This document shows, in pieces, positions 20,746 to 32,540 of a stretch of 64,000 nt of DNA. The notes under the pieces were generated by a model. The model ran no database searches. It was not told where the DNA came from and worked only from the letters and a program-made list of their open reading frames with translations. The stretch comes from Polychytrium aggregatum (Eukaryota > Chytridiomycota > Chytridiomycetes > Polychytriales). How positions within the stretch are numbered: the stretch's first letter is position 1; each line of letters opens with the position of its first letter. The stretch covers positions 721,938 to 785,937 of the forward strand of contig NW_026516221.1 of assembly GCF_025602895.1 (NCBI RefSeq). Reading direction: 5' to 3'. The position numbers were made by a program, and so were the translations under genes.

Positions 20746-23700
20746 GTGCCCACCGCCTTCCGAAAGTGAAGACATTGGTAAGGTGCCTTTGGTAAGTACT
20801 GGGGAAGCAGTGATGTGCGGACAGCTTCGCCTTGCCTCTGGACCGGCGGACACTCTCAGCTCTGGCATAGTACCCGTGGCACCTCTGGTGTCACTGGGAA
20901 CTGCACCTCATCCACAGGTGCAAATACCTGAGCTGTCCTGCCAACCCTCGGCAAAGTTAACTGTCTGTGCTAGCCGCAACCCTGGTGCCGAAGCTGGTAC
21001 CGAACCAAAGTCTTGTGTTTCGTCTGTTCGTCGTTGCTCGTTGGTTGTTCCCGTCGCTGTTCGTCTTCCTTCTGGTGATTCTCTGTCGTGCGAAGGACTT
21101 GTCGATTCTGGTGCCTCTGGCAACTTTATCGACGAGGACTTTGTTGCTCGACACTCTGTCCCCACCTGCTCCAAGGCTTCGCCCTTGGCAGTGGAAGGCG
21201 TGGATGGTAAGCCGCTGTCGTCTGGCCCCATCCTCCGCGAGACTGCTCCACTCGAGGTGATTCTCGGGGACGTCTCGCAACGCCTTCGGTTCGATGTGAT
21301 CAGGTCTCCACATCAACCACTTATCCTTGGCTTTCCTTGGTTGCGCACCGCCGAGCCCAAGATTGTCTGGTCTCGCGGTCTTCTTTGTCTCCCTCCTTCT
21401 GTTGATTCCGACCCCTCTCCATGCACTACTTCTCTTTCGTCTTGCTCCACTTCCTCCAATGTCACTCCCCTTCTTGATGATTCCACTCCTTTGATTGATC
21501 TAAGCTCCTCTCCTACGCTCCCACCTTCGTCTTCCCCTTCTTGTCTTGTTCCTCCCGAACCCCTTCGCTCTTCCCAAACCCCTTCTTCTGTTGTCAGTTC
21601 TCTTTCCCTCCTTGATGTACCTCCTCCTGTTGTTTGTTCTTCGGACATTGTTCAGAATAAAGTAACCGTCGAACATTATTCTGACCTTGTCCACGCCCCT
21701 CCTCTCAGCTCGGACGCTCCTCTCCGCGTCTGCAGCATTGATTACCGCTCGATGCGCGAGTCTTTGGATGCATGCAGGCATGGAACGCAACCCCTGACCA
21801 TCTTTCAGGTCCATGTCCTGCCCACTGACGAGCCGAGCACTGCGACTGTCGAAGTGCCTGCGGAGTACAAGGACTTCCTGTCTGTTTTCTCTAAACAGGA
21901 AGCTGACTCCTTGCCTCCGCATCGCCCTTATGACTGCCCCATTGACTTGGAGCCGGGCAAGTCGCCAAAGTTCGGGCCTCTGTACTCACTGTCCGAGCCC
22001 GAACTTCACGCTCTGCGTGACTATCTCGACGAGAATCTTGCCAAGGGATTCGTTCGTCCTTCGTCGTCCCCAGCAGGCTCACCAATCCTCTTCGTCAAGA
22101 AGAAGGACGGCTCACTTCGTCTTTGCGTTGACTACCGCGCACTGAACGGTATCACGGTAAAGAACCGTTACCCTTTACCGCTGATCGGCGAGCTGCTGGA
22201 CCGACTTCGAGGCGCGAAGGTGTTCACTAAGCTGGACCTTCGTGGAGCCTACAATCTGCTGCGCATCCGCTCCGGGGACGAGTGGAAGACAGCTTTCCGT
22301 ACTCGATATGGGCACTTCGAGTACTTGGTGATGCCCTTTGGGCTCACCAACGCGCCAGCGACGTTCCAGCACTTCATCAACGACGTCCTGCGCACCGAGT
22401 TGGACCAGTTCGCAATTGCGTATCTTGACGATATCTTGATCTACAGTGCTGATCCGTCGCAGCATGTAGAGCACGTCAAGCAGGTCCTCTCGAAGCTCCG
22501 AGCTGCAAAGCTGTATTGCAAGCTGGAGAAGTGCGAGTTCTCCAAAACCTCGGTCTCGTTCCTTGGTTTCATGGTCTCGCCCGAGGGCATCGGTATGGAG
22601 CGATCCAAGCTCTCTGCGATCTTGGATTGGCCCATACCGCGCAACATCTCGGATCTTCGATCCTTTGTCGGGTTTGCGAACTTCTATCGACGCTTCATCG
22701 ATGGATACGCAAAGATCGCGGGGCCCATGACTCGGCTCTTCCGGAAGACGCATGGCTTCCAGTGGTCCCGCGAAGCCGATAAAGCATTCAGATCCTTGAA
22801 GGATGCCTTCGTTTCGGAGCCCGTTCTGGTGCATCCGGACCCATCCAAGCCGTTCGTCGTAGAGTCAGATGCGTCGGACTTTGCGCTTGGATGCGTGCTC
22901 TCCCAGCGGGGTGCTGATGATCGCCTTCATCCTTGCTCGTTCCATTCGCGGACACTCTCGAATGCTGAACGTAACTACAGCATATACGAGAAAGAGCTGT
23001 TGGCGATCAAGGAGGCTTTCGAGGCGTGGCGACACTACCTCGAAGGCGCCCAGCATCCCGTTGCCGTTCTGACCGATCACAAGAACTTGGAGTACCTGGC
23101 AACGGCTCGCATCCTAAACCAGCGTCATGCACGGTGGTCCCAGTTCTTGTCTCGGTTCGACATCCGCATCCAGTACCGTCCTGGTGCGAGGAACGGCAAG
23201 GCCGATGCCCTGTCTCGTCGCTCGGACTACATCCCTTCGTCGGCCTCCGTGTCGAGGGATCCGCCTCTGCTTCTCGATCCTGCCGCGGTGATACGCGTGC
23301 TCCGAAGCAGAGACGCCCGCTCTTCGGTTGCAAGTCGCAGTGACCCTGTGGATTTGCTGCAGCTCATAGCCGAAGAGCAGGCTCGGGATCCCGGTCTAGA
23401 CAAATACCGTCGTGACCCGAAGTTCGTCTGGAATGGCCAGTACCTCACCTTCCAGAACAGGATTGTGGTCCCAGAGTCGTGCCGAGTTCCGGCGCTCAAG
23501 TCGTGCCATGACCCAGTCGCTGTGGGTCATCCAGGCATCCGACGGACTCTGGCTCTGGTATCGCGACAGTTTTGGTGGCAAACCTATCGGAAAGATGTCA
23601 AAGAGTACGTCTCGACGTGCGACACCTGTGCACGCTCGAAAGCTCCGCGACACAAGCCGTTTGGGTTCCTGTTGCCACTCCAGACAGCCGATCGACCCTG

Positions 23701-24805
23701 GGGGACACTGACCATGGACTTTATCACTGATCTGCCAAAGTCCAAGGGTCACACCTGCATCTTTGTGGTGGTATGCAGCCTCACAAAGATGGCACACTTT
23801 ATGTCCTGGCGTTCACTGCCGTCGGCGGAGGAGACTGCGTCACTGTTCCTCGACAATGTCTTTCGTCTCCATGGCCTCCCCGACACAGTGGTTTCAGACC
23901 GAGGAAGTCAGTTCACCTCTCGGTTCTGGAAGGCACTCTGCACGCAGCTCGGGATCCAAACCAGTCTGTCCACGGCCTTCCATCCCCAGACCGATGGACA
24001 GACTGAGAGGGTCAACCAGGTCATCAACCAATACCTGCGCTGTTACACGTCGTATCAGCAAGATGACTGGGCCGAGCTGCTGCCGTTGGCCGAGTTCTCT
24101 TACAATAACCTCGAGAACTCGTCAACACATGCCTCGCCATTCTTGGCAACCTATGGGTTCCACCCAAGGTTCGAAGTCCCCGTTGTCGCTGGCGGCCCTG
24201 ATGTTCCCTCTGCCACGGAGAGGGTTGAACATCTCCAGCGGAACCTGGCACTGTTGAAGGAGAATCTTGAGAAGGCAAAGTCTGACTACAAGCACTTCTC
24301 AGATCTCCGGAGGTCCCAGGCTCCCGACTTGCGTCCGGGCGATCAAGTCTGGGTGCTGACTCGTAACATCAGCACCACTCGCCCAAGCAAGAAGCTGGAT
24401 TACCAGAGGATTGGACCATTCACCATCCTCGAGGCCGTCGGGACATTGGCTTTCCGCCTGGACTTGCCAAAGGACATAAAGGTGCACCCGGTGTTCCATG
24501 TGTCTCTTCTTGAGCCCTACAAGAAGAACTCGCTTCCGGGTCGGGTGCAAGCGCCGCCCCCTGCGGTGGTCATCGATGGGAACTTGGAGTGGGAGGTCGA
24601 AGAGATCTTAGACTCCAAGTTCGTGCGCGGAAAGCTGCACTATCTCATCGATTGGAAAGGCTACCCGGTCACCGATCGAAGTTGGGAGCCCGCCGACATT
24701 GTCTTTGCCCCAACGGTGGCCGCGGAGTACCACCGACGCTACCCAGACAAGCCTGGCCCCAGGAGAACTCAAGATGGAACACGCCGTAGTTTAAGGAGGA
24801 GATAG
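20705..24805 (+). CDS. pol: Element B Pol: protease, RT, RNase H, integrase, chromodomain
   Basis: About 1366 residues in the -1 frame. Order: aspartic protease (CEGLVDSGASGNFID, then ILGFPWLR), reverse transcriptase ([39 protein letters not shown], catalytic YLDDILIYS), RNase H (VVESDASDFALGCVLSQ, LTDHKNLEYL), integrase (zinc region CDTCARSK; core TMDFITDLPKS, VSDRGSQFTSRFW, TDGQTERVNQ), [17 protein letters not shown] and a chromodomain (WEVEEILDSKF, HYLIDWKGYP, RSWEP). The stop TAG (24803-24805) is immediately followed by the 3' LTR, so the polypurine tract AAGGAGGAGATAG overlaps the coding end. All catalytic residues are present. Confidence 0.95.
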   Translation, partial: RPGPVLSEGLEPEPCPPPSESEDIGKVPLVSTGEAVMCGQLRLASGPADTLSSGIVPVAPLVSLGTAPHPQVQIPELSCQPSAKLTVCASRNPGAEAGTEPKSCVSSVRRCSLVVPVAVRLPSGDSLSCEGLVDSGASGNFIDEDFVARHSVPTCSKASPLAVEGVDGKPLSSGPILRETAPLEVILGDVSQRLRFDVIRSPHQPLILGFPWLRTAEPKIVWSRGLLCLPPSVDSDPSPCTTSLSSCSTSSNVTPLLDDSTPLIDLSSSPTLPPSSSPSCLVPPEPLRSSQTPSSVVSSLSLLDVPPPVVCSSDIVQNKVTVEHYSDLVHAPPLSSDAPLRVCSIDYRSMRESLDACRHGTQPLTIFQVHVLPTDEPSTATVEVPAEYKDFLSVFSKQEADSLPPHRPYDCPIDLEPGKSPKFGPLYSLSEPELHALRDYLDENLAKGFVRPSSSPAGSPILFVKKKDGSLRLCVDYRALNGITVKNRYPLPLIGELLDRLRGAKVFTKLDLRGAYNLLRIRSGDEWKTAFRTRYGHFEYLVMPFGLTNAPATFQHFINDVLRTELDQFAIAYLDDILIYSADPSQHVEHVKQVLSKLRAAKLYCKLEKCEFSKTSVSFLGFMVSPEGIGMERSKLSAILDWPIPRNISDLRSFVGFANFYRRFIDGYAKIAGPMTRLFRKTHGFQWSREADKAFRSLKDAFVSEPVLVHPDPSKPFVVESDASDFALGCVLSQRGADDRLHPCSFHSRTLSNAERNYSIYEKELLAIKEAFEAWRHYLEGAQHPVAVLTDHKNLEYLATARILNQRHARWSQFLSRFDIRIQYRPGARNGKADALSRRSDYIPSSASVSRDPPLLLDPAAVIRVLRSRDARSSVASRSDPVDLLQLIAEEQARDPGLDKYRRDPKFVWNGQYLTFQNRIVVPESCRVPALKSCHDPVAVGHPGIRRTLALVSRQFWWQTYRKDVKEYVSTCDTCARSKAPRHKPFGFLLPLQTADRPWGTLTMDFITDLPKSKGHTCIFVVVCSLTKMAHFMSWRSLPSAEETASLFLDNVFRLHGLPDTVVSDRGSQFTSRFWKALCTQLGIQTSLSTAFHPQTDGQTERVNQVINQYLRCYTSYQQDDWAELLPLAEFSYNNLENSSTHASPFLATYGFHPRFEVPVVAGGPDVPSATERVEHLQRNLALLKENLEKAKSDYKHFSDLRRSQAPDLRPGDQVWVLTRNISTTRPSKKLDYQRIGPFTILEAVGTLAFRLDLPKDIKVHPVFHVSLLEPYKKNSLPGRVQAPPPAVVIDGNLEWEVEEILDSKFVRGKLHYLIDWKGYPVTDRSWEPADIVFAPTVAAEYHRRYPDKPGPRRTQDGTRRSLRRR

Positions 24806-25224
24806 TGTGATGACCAGCATCACAACGGACCAATGAGATTGTCCCGCATGCTCTCGCCCTCCGCACCAATCATGAGTCCCCACGTGTTTGTTTGCCCCCA
24901 TGCATGAGCACGCGCCGTTGCCACCCGCGTCTACTGGTTTCCTGCCTCCCCCACCGCTCGGCACATGTCCCCGGGCTGTGCCAAGCCTCTCTCGCTTGCA
25001 CACCAGCCACTCTCGCACCCCCTTCTCGCTTCTCTGTGATGCTCCACCCTTCTCGCCCACTTTTGCCCCTCGACCTTCTCCCGGTCTATAAATAGCCCTG
25101 CATGTCTGAGCCTATGTTGAACACCAGTTCGAACAAAACTTGTTCTTTGGTGTTCGGGGCTAAAAGCTAATAAAGCTCATACCAAGCACTTGGTCTTCGT
25201 CCTTGCGCTTGTTCACTCCTTACA
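24806..25224 (+). repeat. Element B 3' LTR
   Basis: 419 bp; the same sequence as 19150-19568 wherever I compared them. It is followed by the TSD copy TAGTT. Confidence 0.95.
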
Positions 25225-27497
25225 TAGTTGTACTCGGCGAGGAACTCCATCCATCGCGCTTGGCGTCGGCTCAGGTTCTTCTTGGTGTCGAGGTAACGCA
25301 GTGACTGGTGGTCCGTCACAATCTTGAAGGGCTTGGCGGTACCGTGGAGGTACACTCGGAACTTCTGCAGCGCGTAGATGATCGCAAGCTGCTCCTTCTC
25401 GTGCACGGGATAGTTGATCTCGTGTTGGGACAGTTTGCGCGACTCGAAGGCAACGGGCCTTCCCTCCTGCATCAAAACAGCTCCCACCGCAAAGTCGGAG
25501 GCGTCGGTGTGCACGGAGACATCCGTGTTCGGGTCGAACACAGCGAGGACAGGAGCGTTCGTCAAGGCGTGCTTGAGGGTCTCGAACGCTTGGCGTTGTG
25601 GGTGGTCCCACACGAAGGGGCACTCTTTGCGGAGTAGGTCTGTGAGTGGACCGGCAGTGCGCGCCAGATCGGGGATGAATCGGCGGTAGTAGTTGACGAG
25701 ACCGAGAAACGACTGCACGTCAGAGACGCATGCGAGCGGCGGCCACTCGACCACAGACTTGACCTTGGCGGGGTCGACTTCGATTCCTCTTCCTGAGACA
25801 ACGTGTCCCAGGAACGGGACTTGATTCTTGAAGAACTCACACTTGGACAGTTTGGCATACAACTTGTGCTCGCGTAGCTTGGCCAGCACGCGGGCGACAT
25901 GACCTTCATGGGTCGCTTCATCCTTGCTGTACACAAGGATATCATCCAGGTACACGATGACAGAGTTGTCGAGCTCTTGGCGGAACACATCGTTCATCAG
26001 CTGCATGAACGTGGCAGGTGCGTTCGTCAATCCGAACGGCAGCACTAGGAACTCGTACAGTCCGTAGCGAGTCCTGAAGGCGGTCTTGTGGACATCATCC
26101 TCGTGGATGCGGATCTGATGGTAGCCTGAGCGGAGGTCTATCTTGCTAAAGACCTTTGCTCCACTCAGACGATCCATCAACTCGTCGATCCTGGGCAACG
26201 GGTAGGTGTTCTTGATGGTCTGTTTGTTTAGTGCGCGATAGTCGACGCACATCCTGAGATCACCTTCTTTCTTCTTGACAAAGAGCACTGGTGCACCATA
26301 CGGTGACTGGCTCGGGCGGATGAACCCATGGGCGAGGAGGTCATCCAACTGGCGCTTGAGTTCGTCCATCTCCGTCAGCGACAGTTGGTACGTCGGTCTT
26401 GACGGAGGCGACGAGCCTGGTTCGATGTCGATGCGATGATCGACGGTGCGTTGGGGTGGCAGGCATTGTGGCAACTGGTCGGGGAATACGTCCTTGTACT
26501 CGTCGAGCAGCTTGGTCACCACAGGCGGGGGACCGGGACCGGCTTGGTCGGTGTCGTCGACCTCACGCACGACACAGAGGAACGACGTGTCCTTCTTGAT
26601 CAGCCTCTTGAATTGCATGGCTGAGAGGAGAGGTGGCATGTTGGGTGAGGCCATGCCCTGCAGGACAATGTCAGGGCCAACACGGACAGTGCGGCCTTTC
26701 CAGTCGACGACTGGAGTCGGCTCGGCACGAGCAAGCCAGCTCATGCCGAGGATGGCATCGAACTTGGTGTCGATCACTTGGAACAACAGGACAGGATGGT
26801 ACTTGGGATGGAGGGCCACTCGCAGGACCACTTGGTGTGTGCACTGCTGCACACGATCGTCTGCAAGCGCCACACTCATCGGCGACTTCTTCTTGGTTGC
26901 ATGTATGTTGAGCTCCTGGAGCAAGCGTCTGCTGACAAAGTTGCAGCTTGCTCCAGAGTCCACCATCATTCGGACGGTGTGACCTTGGACGGTGGCAGGG
27001 AGGTACAGCAGGGACTCTTCATGGTCCTCCTGCACAGCCTCCTGCACCATGACTTGACTTGGGGGAACGGGCGACACTTGGTCTTGGTTGGCTTCATCAC
27101 GGCCACTCGGACATTTTGGATAGGGTTCGGCCATTGCGGGGGCCTGCGGCGTCAGCACGCCATTGCACACGACGTCCACGGCTTGCGGACACATGTCGGA
27201 AGCATCCGACACACACGACTTGACAGGGGTGAGGGCACAGGCGGTCCTGTCCCTCAAGGGTTCTTGATTTTCTTTTTTGTTTTGGTTTTCAATTTTGGTT
27301 TTCTCTTCACGTTCGTGGAGAGGCAGGCGGCTTGCGCCACCATGCACCTCTCGCACGACGCACAACACTTGGTTTGTTTCTCCTTCGGGGGAGGGGGCGA
27401 GGTGAACTTCCTCTGGAGACGCGTGGACTGCATTGAGCAATCCACGGCGTTGGTCTCCTACTAGGGCTCCAGAGCCACCTAGTAGGGTCGGCCGTTT
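25225..27497 (-). CDS. pol: Element A' Pol, N-terminal part: protease, RT, RNase H
   Basis: This segment runs leftwards in the -1 frame relative to A' gag. It has a linker, protease ([14 protein letters not shown], then AILGMSWLA), RT ([49 protein letters not shown]) and RNase H ([30 protein letters not shown]). It is cut by element B at 25225 within the RNase H/integrase junction. The other half is 17503-19149, and the break is clean (5-bp TSD), so the frame was intact before B landed. The slippery heptamer GTTTCCC (plus-strand reading) is at 27494-27500. Confidence 0.93.
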
Positions 27498-28300
27498 CCC
27501 GACTTCATGGGGCACTCCTTGGCCTGGTGTCCCGGTCGGTGACAGAAGAAGCAGGAACCATGGCGGAGGTCCTCCTGCTTCTGTCTGTCCTTGGGGGAGA
27601 CAGTGGCAGCTTGCTGGAACCGGGAGCGGGGAGGGCCACGAGCCTCCATGGCGTTGACGTCAACGTCCATGGGCTCAGGCATGGGTCTTGCGGGCGGGGC
27701 CGGGCGAGGCGGACGGGCTGGGACGTGATGAGACCGATGGCCGCCTGCCAGCTGCGGGTAGAACTGGCGGCCATGGTACTGGACGTTGTCGAGGTTCTCG
27801 GCAACGTCCATCATCACGTCCAGGGACTTGCGGGCATCAGGGTTGCTGGCGATGTACTCTCTGATCTTGGGCTTGAGGCCCTTCTGGAAGAGGTACATCG
27901 CATCAGCAGAGCCCAGCTCCTCAATCTGGGAGGAGAGGTCTTCAAACTCCTCGATGTAGCGGGTCACAGAACCACGCTGCACGAGAGAGTATAGCTTGTC
28001 ACGGGCAATGAGTTCAGCATTGGGGCTGCCGAAGCGGCGACGGAGGCGGTCCTTGAAGTCGTCAAACACACCTTCGCTCTGCTCGTCGAACCCTTGGCGG
28101 CGGTACCAACGGTACGCCTGGTCCTTTAAGCAGAGCTTGGCGGCGACGATGTGGTGGGTGGGGGCGACTTGGGCAGCATCGAGGTAGTCCTCGAGTTGCT
28201 GCAGCCAGTCCTCCACCGAGGAGGAGCGGCTCTTCCCAGTAAACACTGGGGCACGGAAGGTCTTGAGGAAGGCTTCCGGAAGTGGGCGGGGGTTGCTCAT
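27479..28300 (-). CDS. gag: Element A' Gag
   Basis: 273 residues, the same organisation as element A Gag including the [14 protein letters not shown] zinc knuckle. The start ATG is at 28300 and the stop at 27479-27481. It sits downstream (on its strand) of its own 5' LTR and primer site. Confidence 0.95.
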   Translation of the reverse strand: MSNPRPLPEAFLKTFRAPVFTGKSRSSSVEDWLQQLEDYLDAAQVAPTHHIVAAKLCLKDQAYRWYRRQGFDEQSEGVFDDFKDRLRRRFGSPNAELIARDKLYSLVQRGSVTRYIEEFEDLSSQIEELGSADAMYLFQKGLKPKIREYIASNPDARKSLDVMMDVAENLDNVQYHGRQFYPQLAGGHRSHHVPARPPRPAPPARPMPEPMDVDVNAMEARGPPRSRFQQAATVSPKDRQKQEDLRHGSCFFCHRPGHQAKECPMKSGNGRPY

Positions 28301-28422
28301 GGCAGGGGCAGGCTCCAGGGACAGAGAGGAGAGTCGGTCGGCAAGAGAGGCGGGATCCAGCTTGAGGATCTAGAAAGAGGACAAACAGGACGAAAACAAG
28401 ACGAGGATTTCCGATGCTACCA

Positions 28423-28731
28423 TGTAACGTCCACTACTGGGACGTTGGGGCAAGACGGGGAGGGAGGGGGTACAAGACAAGACAGGACGGGGCAGAACAG
28501 GGCGGTGCTAGGCTACTCTAGCGGACGGGTGAGCTCGGGGAGCACTTACGTTTATTCACGATAAAACCGAACTCCAGACAAACGGGGGGAACGGGGGCAA
28601 CCCGCAGGTATACCCTGCGGTGGCCTGCCTGCGGTGCGTGAAAACGCAAAGCACAGCACAGGTCACGACCCACTGCGCCGCGCAGTACGCGCAGTACGCG
28701 CAGCACAGCGTCGGAGATACCATCTCCTACA
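28423..28731 (-). repeat. Element A' 5' LTR
   Basis: 309 bp, followed on its strand by the tRNA-type primer site (28405-28422). It shares the A' diagnostic bases with the other A' LTR. Confidence 0.95.
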
Positions 28732-28736
28732 CGCCC

Positions 28737-31700
28737 GTTCCCCCAAGTCAAGTCATGGTGCAGGAGGCTGTGCAGGAGGACCATGAAGAGTCCCTGCTGT
28801 ACCTCCCTGCCACCGTCCAAGGTCACACCGTCCGAATGATGGTGGACTCTGGAGCAAGCTGCAACTTTGTCAGCAGACGCTTGCTCCAGGAGCTCAACAT
28901 ACATGCAACCAAGAAGAAGTCGCCGATGAGTGTGGCGCTTGCAGACGATCGTGTGCAGCAGTGCACACACCAAGTGGTCCTGCGAGTGGCCCTCCATCCC
29001 AAGTACCATCCTGTCCTGTTGTTCCAAGTGATCGACACCAAGTTCGATGCCATCCTCGGCATGAGCTGGCTTGCTCGTGCCGAGCCGACTCCAGTCGTCG
29101 ACTGGAAAGGCCGCACTGTCCGTGTTGGCCCTGACATTGTCCTGCAGGGCATGGCCTCACCCAACATGCCACCTCTCCTCTCAGCCATGCAATTCAAGAG
29201 GCTGATCAAGAAGGACACGTCGTTCCTCTGTGTCGTGCGTGAGGTCGACGACACCGACCAAGCCGGTCCCGGTCCCCCGCCTGTGGTGACCAAGCTGCTC
29301 GACGAGTACAAGGACGTATTCCCCGACCAGTTGCCACAATGCCTGCCACCCCAACGCACCGTCGATCATCGCATCGACATCGAACCAGGCTCGTCGCCTC
29401 CGTCAAGACCGACGTACCAACTGTCGCTGACGGAGATGGACGAACTCAAGCGCCAGTTGGATGACCTCCTCGCCCATGGGTTCATCCGCCCGAGCCAGTC
29501 ACCGTATGGTGCACCAGTGCTCTTTGTCAAGAAGAAAGAAGGTGATCTCAGGATGTGCGTCGACTATCGCGCACTAAACAAACAGACCATCAAGAACACC
29601 TACCCGTTGCCCAGGATCGACGAGTTGATGGATCGTCTGAGTGGAGCAAAGGTCTTTAGCAAGATAGACCTCCGCTCAGGCTACCATCAGATCCGCATCC
29701 ACGAGGATGATGTCCACAAGACCGCCTTCAGGACTCGCTACGGACTGTACGAGTTCCTAGTGCTGCCGTTCGGATTGACGAACGCACCTGCCACGTTCAT
29801 GCAGCTGATGAACGATGTGTTCCGCCAAGAGCTCGACAACTCTGTCATCGTGTACCTGGATGATATCCTTGTGTACAGCAAGGATGAAGCGACCCATGAA
29901 GGTCATGTCGCCCGCGTGCTGGCCAAGCTACGCGAGCACAAGTTGTATGCCAAACTGTCCAAGTGTGAGTTCTTCAAGAATCAAGTCCCGTTCCTGGGAC
30001 ACGTTGTCTCAGGAAGAGGAATCGAAGTCGACCCCGCCAAGGTCAAGTCTGTGGTCGAGTGGCCGCCGCTCGCATGCGTCTCTGACGTGCAGTCGTTTCT
30101 CGGTCTCGTCAACTACTACCGCCGATTCATCCCCGATCTGGCGCGCACTGCCGGTCCACTCACAGACCTACTCCGCAAAGAGTGCCCCTTCGTGTGGGAC
30201 CACCCACAACGCCAAGCGTTCGAGACCCTCAAGCACGCCTTGACGAACGCTCCTGTCCTCGCTGTGTTCGACCCGAACACGGATGTCTCCGTGCACACCG
30301 ACGCCTCCGACTTTGCGGTGGGAGCTGTTTTGATGCAGGAGGGAAGGCCCGTTGCCTTCGAGTCGCGCAAACTGTCCCAACACGAGATCAACTATCCCGT
30401 GCACGAGAAGGAGCAGCTTGCGATCATCTACGCGCTGCAGAAGTTCCGAGTGTACCTCCACGGTACCGCCAAGCCCTTCAAGATTGTGACGGACCACCAG
30501 TCACTGCGTTACCTCGACACCAAGAAGAACCTGAGCCGACGCCAAGCGCGATGGATGGAGTTCCTCGCCGAGTACAACTACGAGGTTGTATACCAGAAAG
30601 GCAAACTCAATGTGGTGCCTGACGCACTGTCCCGACGCCCCGACTACCAATTGGCGTCACTGTACGAGTCGACTGTCAGTGTCGACAACACGATGCTGGA
30701 TGTTGTCCGAGACAACATCGCCAACGACAAACAGTTCGGAGAACTGTTCCGAAAGGTGTCTAAGCTCCCCAAGGACGACGAATCATCCGAGTACACAGTG
30801 CGTGATGGCCTGCTCCTCCTGAAGAAGGACAGCCGTGTCTGTGTGCCGGACATTCCGTCGTTGAAGACCAAGTTGCTCCAAGAGGTCCACGACTCGCCCC
30901 TCGCTGGACACTTTGGAGTCGAGAAGACATACGACCGACTGGCCAAAGTCGCATACTGGCCTGGAATGAAGCGCACCGTCGAGAAGTACATCGAGTCCTG
31001 CCATACCTGCAAGATGGTCAAGTCACGCACGACCCGAGAGCAAGGATTGCTGCAACCCCTGCCTGTTCCCGACCGCCCCTGGACCAGCATGTCCATGGAT
31101 CTCATCACGCATCTACCGACGACCAAGTTGGACCACGATGCAATCGCTGTCTTTGTCGACAGGTTCAGCAAGATGGCACACTTTGTGCCGTGCCAGACGA
31201 CATGCTCCGCGCCTGACCTTGCACTGCTGTTCTTCAAGCATGTGTTCAAGCACCACGGCCTCCCAAAGTCCATCGTCAGTGATCGAGACCCCCGATTCAC
31301 CTCCTTGTTTTGGACAAGTCTGTTCGACCATCTCGGCACCAAGCTGAACATGTCAACCTCGCACCACCAACAAACGGATGGACAGTCCGAGCGGACGATC
31401 CGCACCCTCGAGCAATACCTGAGGACATACGCCTCGACCAGCCAAGACGACTGGGACATACAGCTGAGTCATGCAGAGTTTGCATACAACACCGCCAAGT
31501 CGAGCACAACTGGCTTGAGCCCCTTTGAGGCGCTCTACGGATTCCAGCCTGATGTTCCCACCTCCTTGACACTGACCGAGTCCACGGCTGGATTGCCTCC
31601 CAAACCAAGTGCCTTTGTCAAAGATCATCAAGTCCGACACAAGATGATCGCCGACGCGCTCACGGATGCGCAACAAGTGATGGCGAAGTACTACGACCGC

Positions 31701-32222
31701 CGACACCAGGATGTCTCCTTTGAAGTTGGAGACCTTGTCTACCTGGACGCCGACAACATCAAGGTCCCCGAAGCCCAGTCAAAGAAGTTGTTGCCCAAGT
31801 ACCGAGGACCGTTCAAGATAGCGGCCCGACCCAGTCCCCTCAACTACCTGTTGGACTTGCCACCTGGAAGCAAGCTCCATCCTGTCTTCCATGTGTCCAA
31901 GCTGCGTCGCCACACGACCCGCAGTCCAGCACAGTTCCCCGACGCCGACGAAGGTGTCCCGGACGACGCACCACTGGAAGACGACCTCGGACAATACTAT
32001 ACTCAAGAATATGAAGTCGAAAGGATCGTGAGGCACAAGAAAGTGGCTGATGGGTCACTTCGGTTTTATGTCAAGTGGGTTGGTTACCCACACTCGGGCA
32101 ACACATGGCAAACACTGGAGGACTTGTCCCATGCACCCGAGGAGCTGAGTAAATACGGTAAACACCTCGAGGAGCCCCAAATAAAGAGCACACGCAGGGC
32201 TCCTCGCAGGAAGCCTTCTTAA
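28737..32222 (+). CDS. pol: Element A Pol, C-terminal part: protease, RT, RNase H, integrase, chromodomain
   Basis: Element A resumes right after the A' TSD with the protease lead-in ([14 protein letters not shown]). Domains: protease [13 protein letters not shown] with VDYRALN and YLDDILVYS, RNase [12 protein letters not shown], integrase with [25 protein letters not shown] and TDGQSERT, and a chromodomain ([18 protein letters not shown]). The stop TAA at 32220-32222 abuts the polypurine run AGTGTGGGAG before the 3' LTR. No internal stop is seen, so only the A' insertion disables it. Confidence 0.95.
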   Translation, partial: VPPSQVMVQEAVQEDHEESLLYLPATVQGHTVRMMVDSGASCNFVSRRLLQELNIHATKKKSPMSVALADDRVQQCTHQVVLRVALHPKYHPVLLFQVIDTKFDAILGMSWLARAEPTPVVDWKGRTVRVGPDIVLQGMASPNMPPLLSAMQFKRLIKKDTSFLCVVREVDDTDQAGPGPPPVVTKLLDEYKDVFPDQLPQCLPPQRTVDHRIDIEPGSSPPSRPTYQLSLTEMDELKRQLDDLLAHGFIRPSQSPYGAPVLFVKKKEGDLRMCVDYRALNKQTIKNTYPLPRIDELMDRLSGAKVFSKIDLRSGYHQIRIHEDDVHKTAFRTRYGLYEFLVLPFGLTNAPATFMQLMNDVFRQELDNSVIVYLDDILVYSKDEATHEGHVARVLAKLREHKLYAKLSKCEFFKNQVPFLGHVVSGRGIEVDPAKVKSVVEWPPLACVSDVQSFLGLVNYYRRFIPDLARTAGPLTDLLRKECPFVWDHPQRQAFETLKHALTNAPVLAVFDPNTDVSVHTDASDFAVGAVLMQEGRPVAFESRKLSQHEINYPVHEKEQLAIIYALQKFRVYLHGTAKPFKIVTDHQSLRYLDTKKNLSRRQARWMEFLAEYNYEVVYQKGKLNVVPDALSRRPDYQLASLYESTVSVDNTMLDVVRDNIANDKQFGELFRKVSKLPKDDESSEYTVRDGLLLLKKDSRVCVPDIPSLKTKLLQEVHDSPLAGHFGVEKTYDRLAKVAYWPGMKRTVEKYIESCHTCKMVKSRTTREQGLLQPLPVPDRPWTSMSMDLITHLPTTKLDHDAIAVFVDRFSKMAHFVPCQTTCSAPDLALLFFKHVFKHHGLPKSIVSDRDPRFTSLFWTSLFDHLGTKLNMSTSHHQQTDGQSERTIRTLEQYLRTYASTSQDDWDIQLSHAEFAYNTAKSSTTGLSPFEALYGFQPDVPTSLTLTESTAGLPPKPSAFVKDHQVRHKMIADALTDAQQVMAKYYDRRHQDVSFEVGDLVYLDADNIKVPEAQSKKLLPKYRGPFKIAARPSPLNYLLDLPPGSKLHPVFHVSKLRRHTTRSPAQFPDADEGVPDDAPLEDDLGQYYTQEYEVERIVRHKKVADGSLRFYVKWVGYPHSGNTWQTLEDLSHAPEELSKYGKHLEEPQIKSTRRAPRRKPS

Positions 32223-32231
32223 GTGTGGGAG

Positions 32232-32540
32232 TGTAGGAGATGGTATCTCCGACGCTGTGCTGCGCGTACTGCGCGTACTGCGCGGCGCAGTGGGTCGTGA
32301 CCTGTGCTGCGCTTTGCGTTTTCACGCACCGCAGGCAGGCCACCGCAAGGTATACCTGCGGGTTGCCCCCGTTCCCCCCGTTTGTCTGGAGTTCGGTTTT
32401 ATCGTGAATAAACGTAAGTGCTCCCCGAGCTCACCCGTCCGCTAGAGTAGCCTAGCACCGCCCTGTTCTGCCCCGTCCTGTCTTGTCTTGTACCCCCTCC
32501 CTCCCCGTCTTGCCCCAACGTCCCAGTAGTGGACGTTACA
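32232..32540 (+). repeat. Element A 3' LTR
   Basis: 309 bp, carrying the same diagnostic bases as the 5' LTR at 15522-15830. It is followed directly by the TSD GTATC and the rest of LTR0. Confidence 0.95.

Larger units (their letters stand above)
19150..25224 (+). mobile_element. Element B: intact Ty3/gypsy chromovirus with self-primer signature
   Basis: 6075 bp flanked by the TSD TAGTT (19145-19149 and 25225-25229), inserted in A' pol. The 419-bp LTRs look identical. Gag, -1 frameshift signal, Pol (protease, RT, RNase H, integrase, chromodomain) and polypurine tract are all intact, so this is a candidate active copy and the most recent insertion in the nest. Priming appears tRNA-independent. 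Confidence 0.95.
17185..28731 (-). mobile_element. Element A': second A-family copy (-), nested in A and carrying B
   Basis: A complete sister copy of A in the opposite orientation, flanked by CGCCC on both sides. Its 309-bp LTRs are 17185-17493 (3') and 28423-28731 (5'). Gag and Pol run leftwards, and Pol is split by element B. A' differs from A at shared LTR positions (CCGCAGGG and TGCTTTG versus CCGCAAGG and CGCTTTG), so it belongs to a slightly different subfamily and is not an inverted copy of A itself. Confidence 0.95.
15522..32540 (+). mobile_element. Element A: Ty3/gypsy chromodomain retrotransposon (+), interrupted by A'
   Basis: A complete LTR element in two parts, 15522-17184 and 28737-32540, flanked by the 5-bp TSD GTATC. 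It has 309-bp LTRs (TG...CA), a tRNA-type primer site, gag, a -1 frameshift signal, a protease-RT-RNase H-integrase-chromodomain pol and a polypurine tract. The two LTRs agree in the stretches compared, including the subfamily-diagnostic bases, and ORFs are open apart from the nested insertion, so it is young. Confidence 0.95.

Noticed and set aside
17185-28731. A' as a simple inversion of part of A
   Set aside because: It has its own pair of LTRs, its own 5-bp TSD and different diagnostic bases, so it is a separate insertion.
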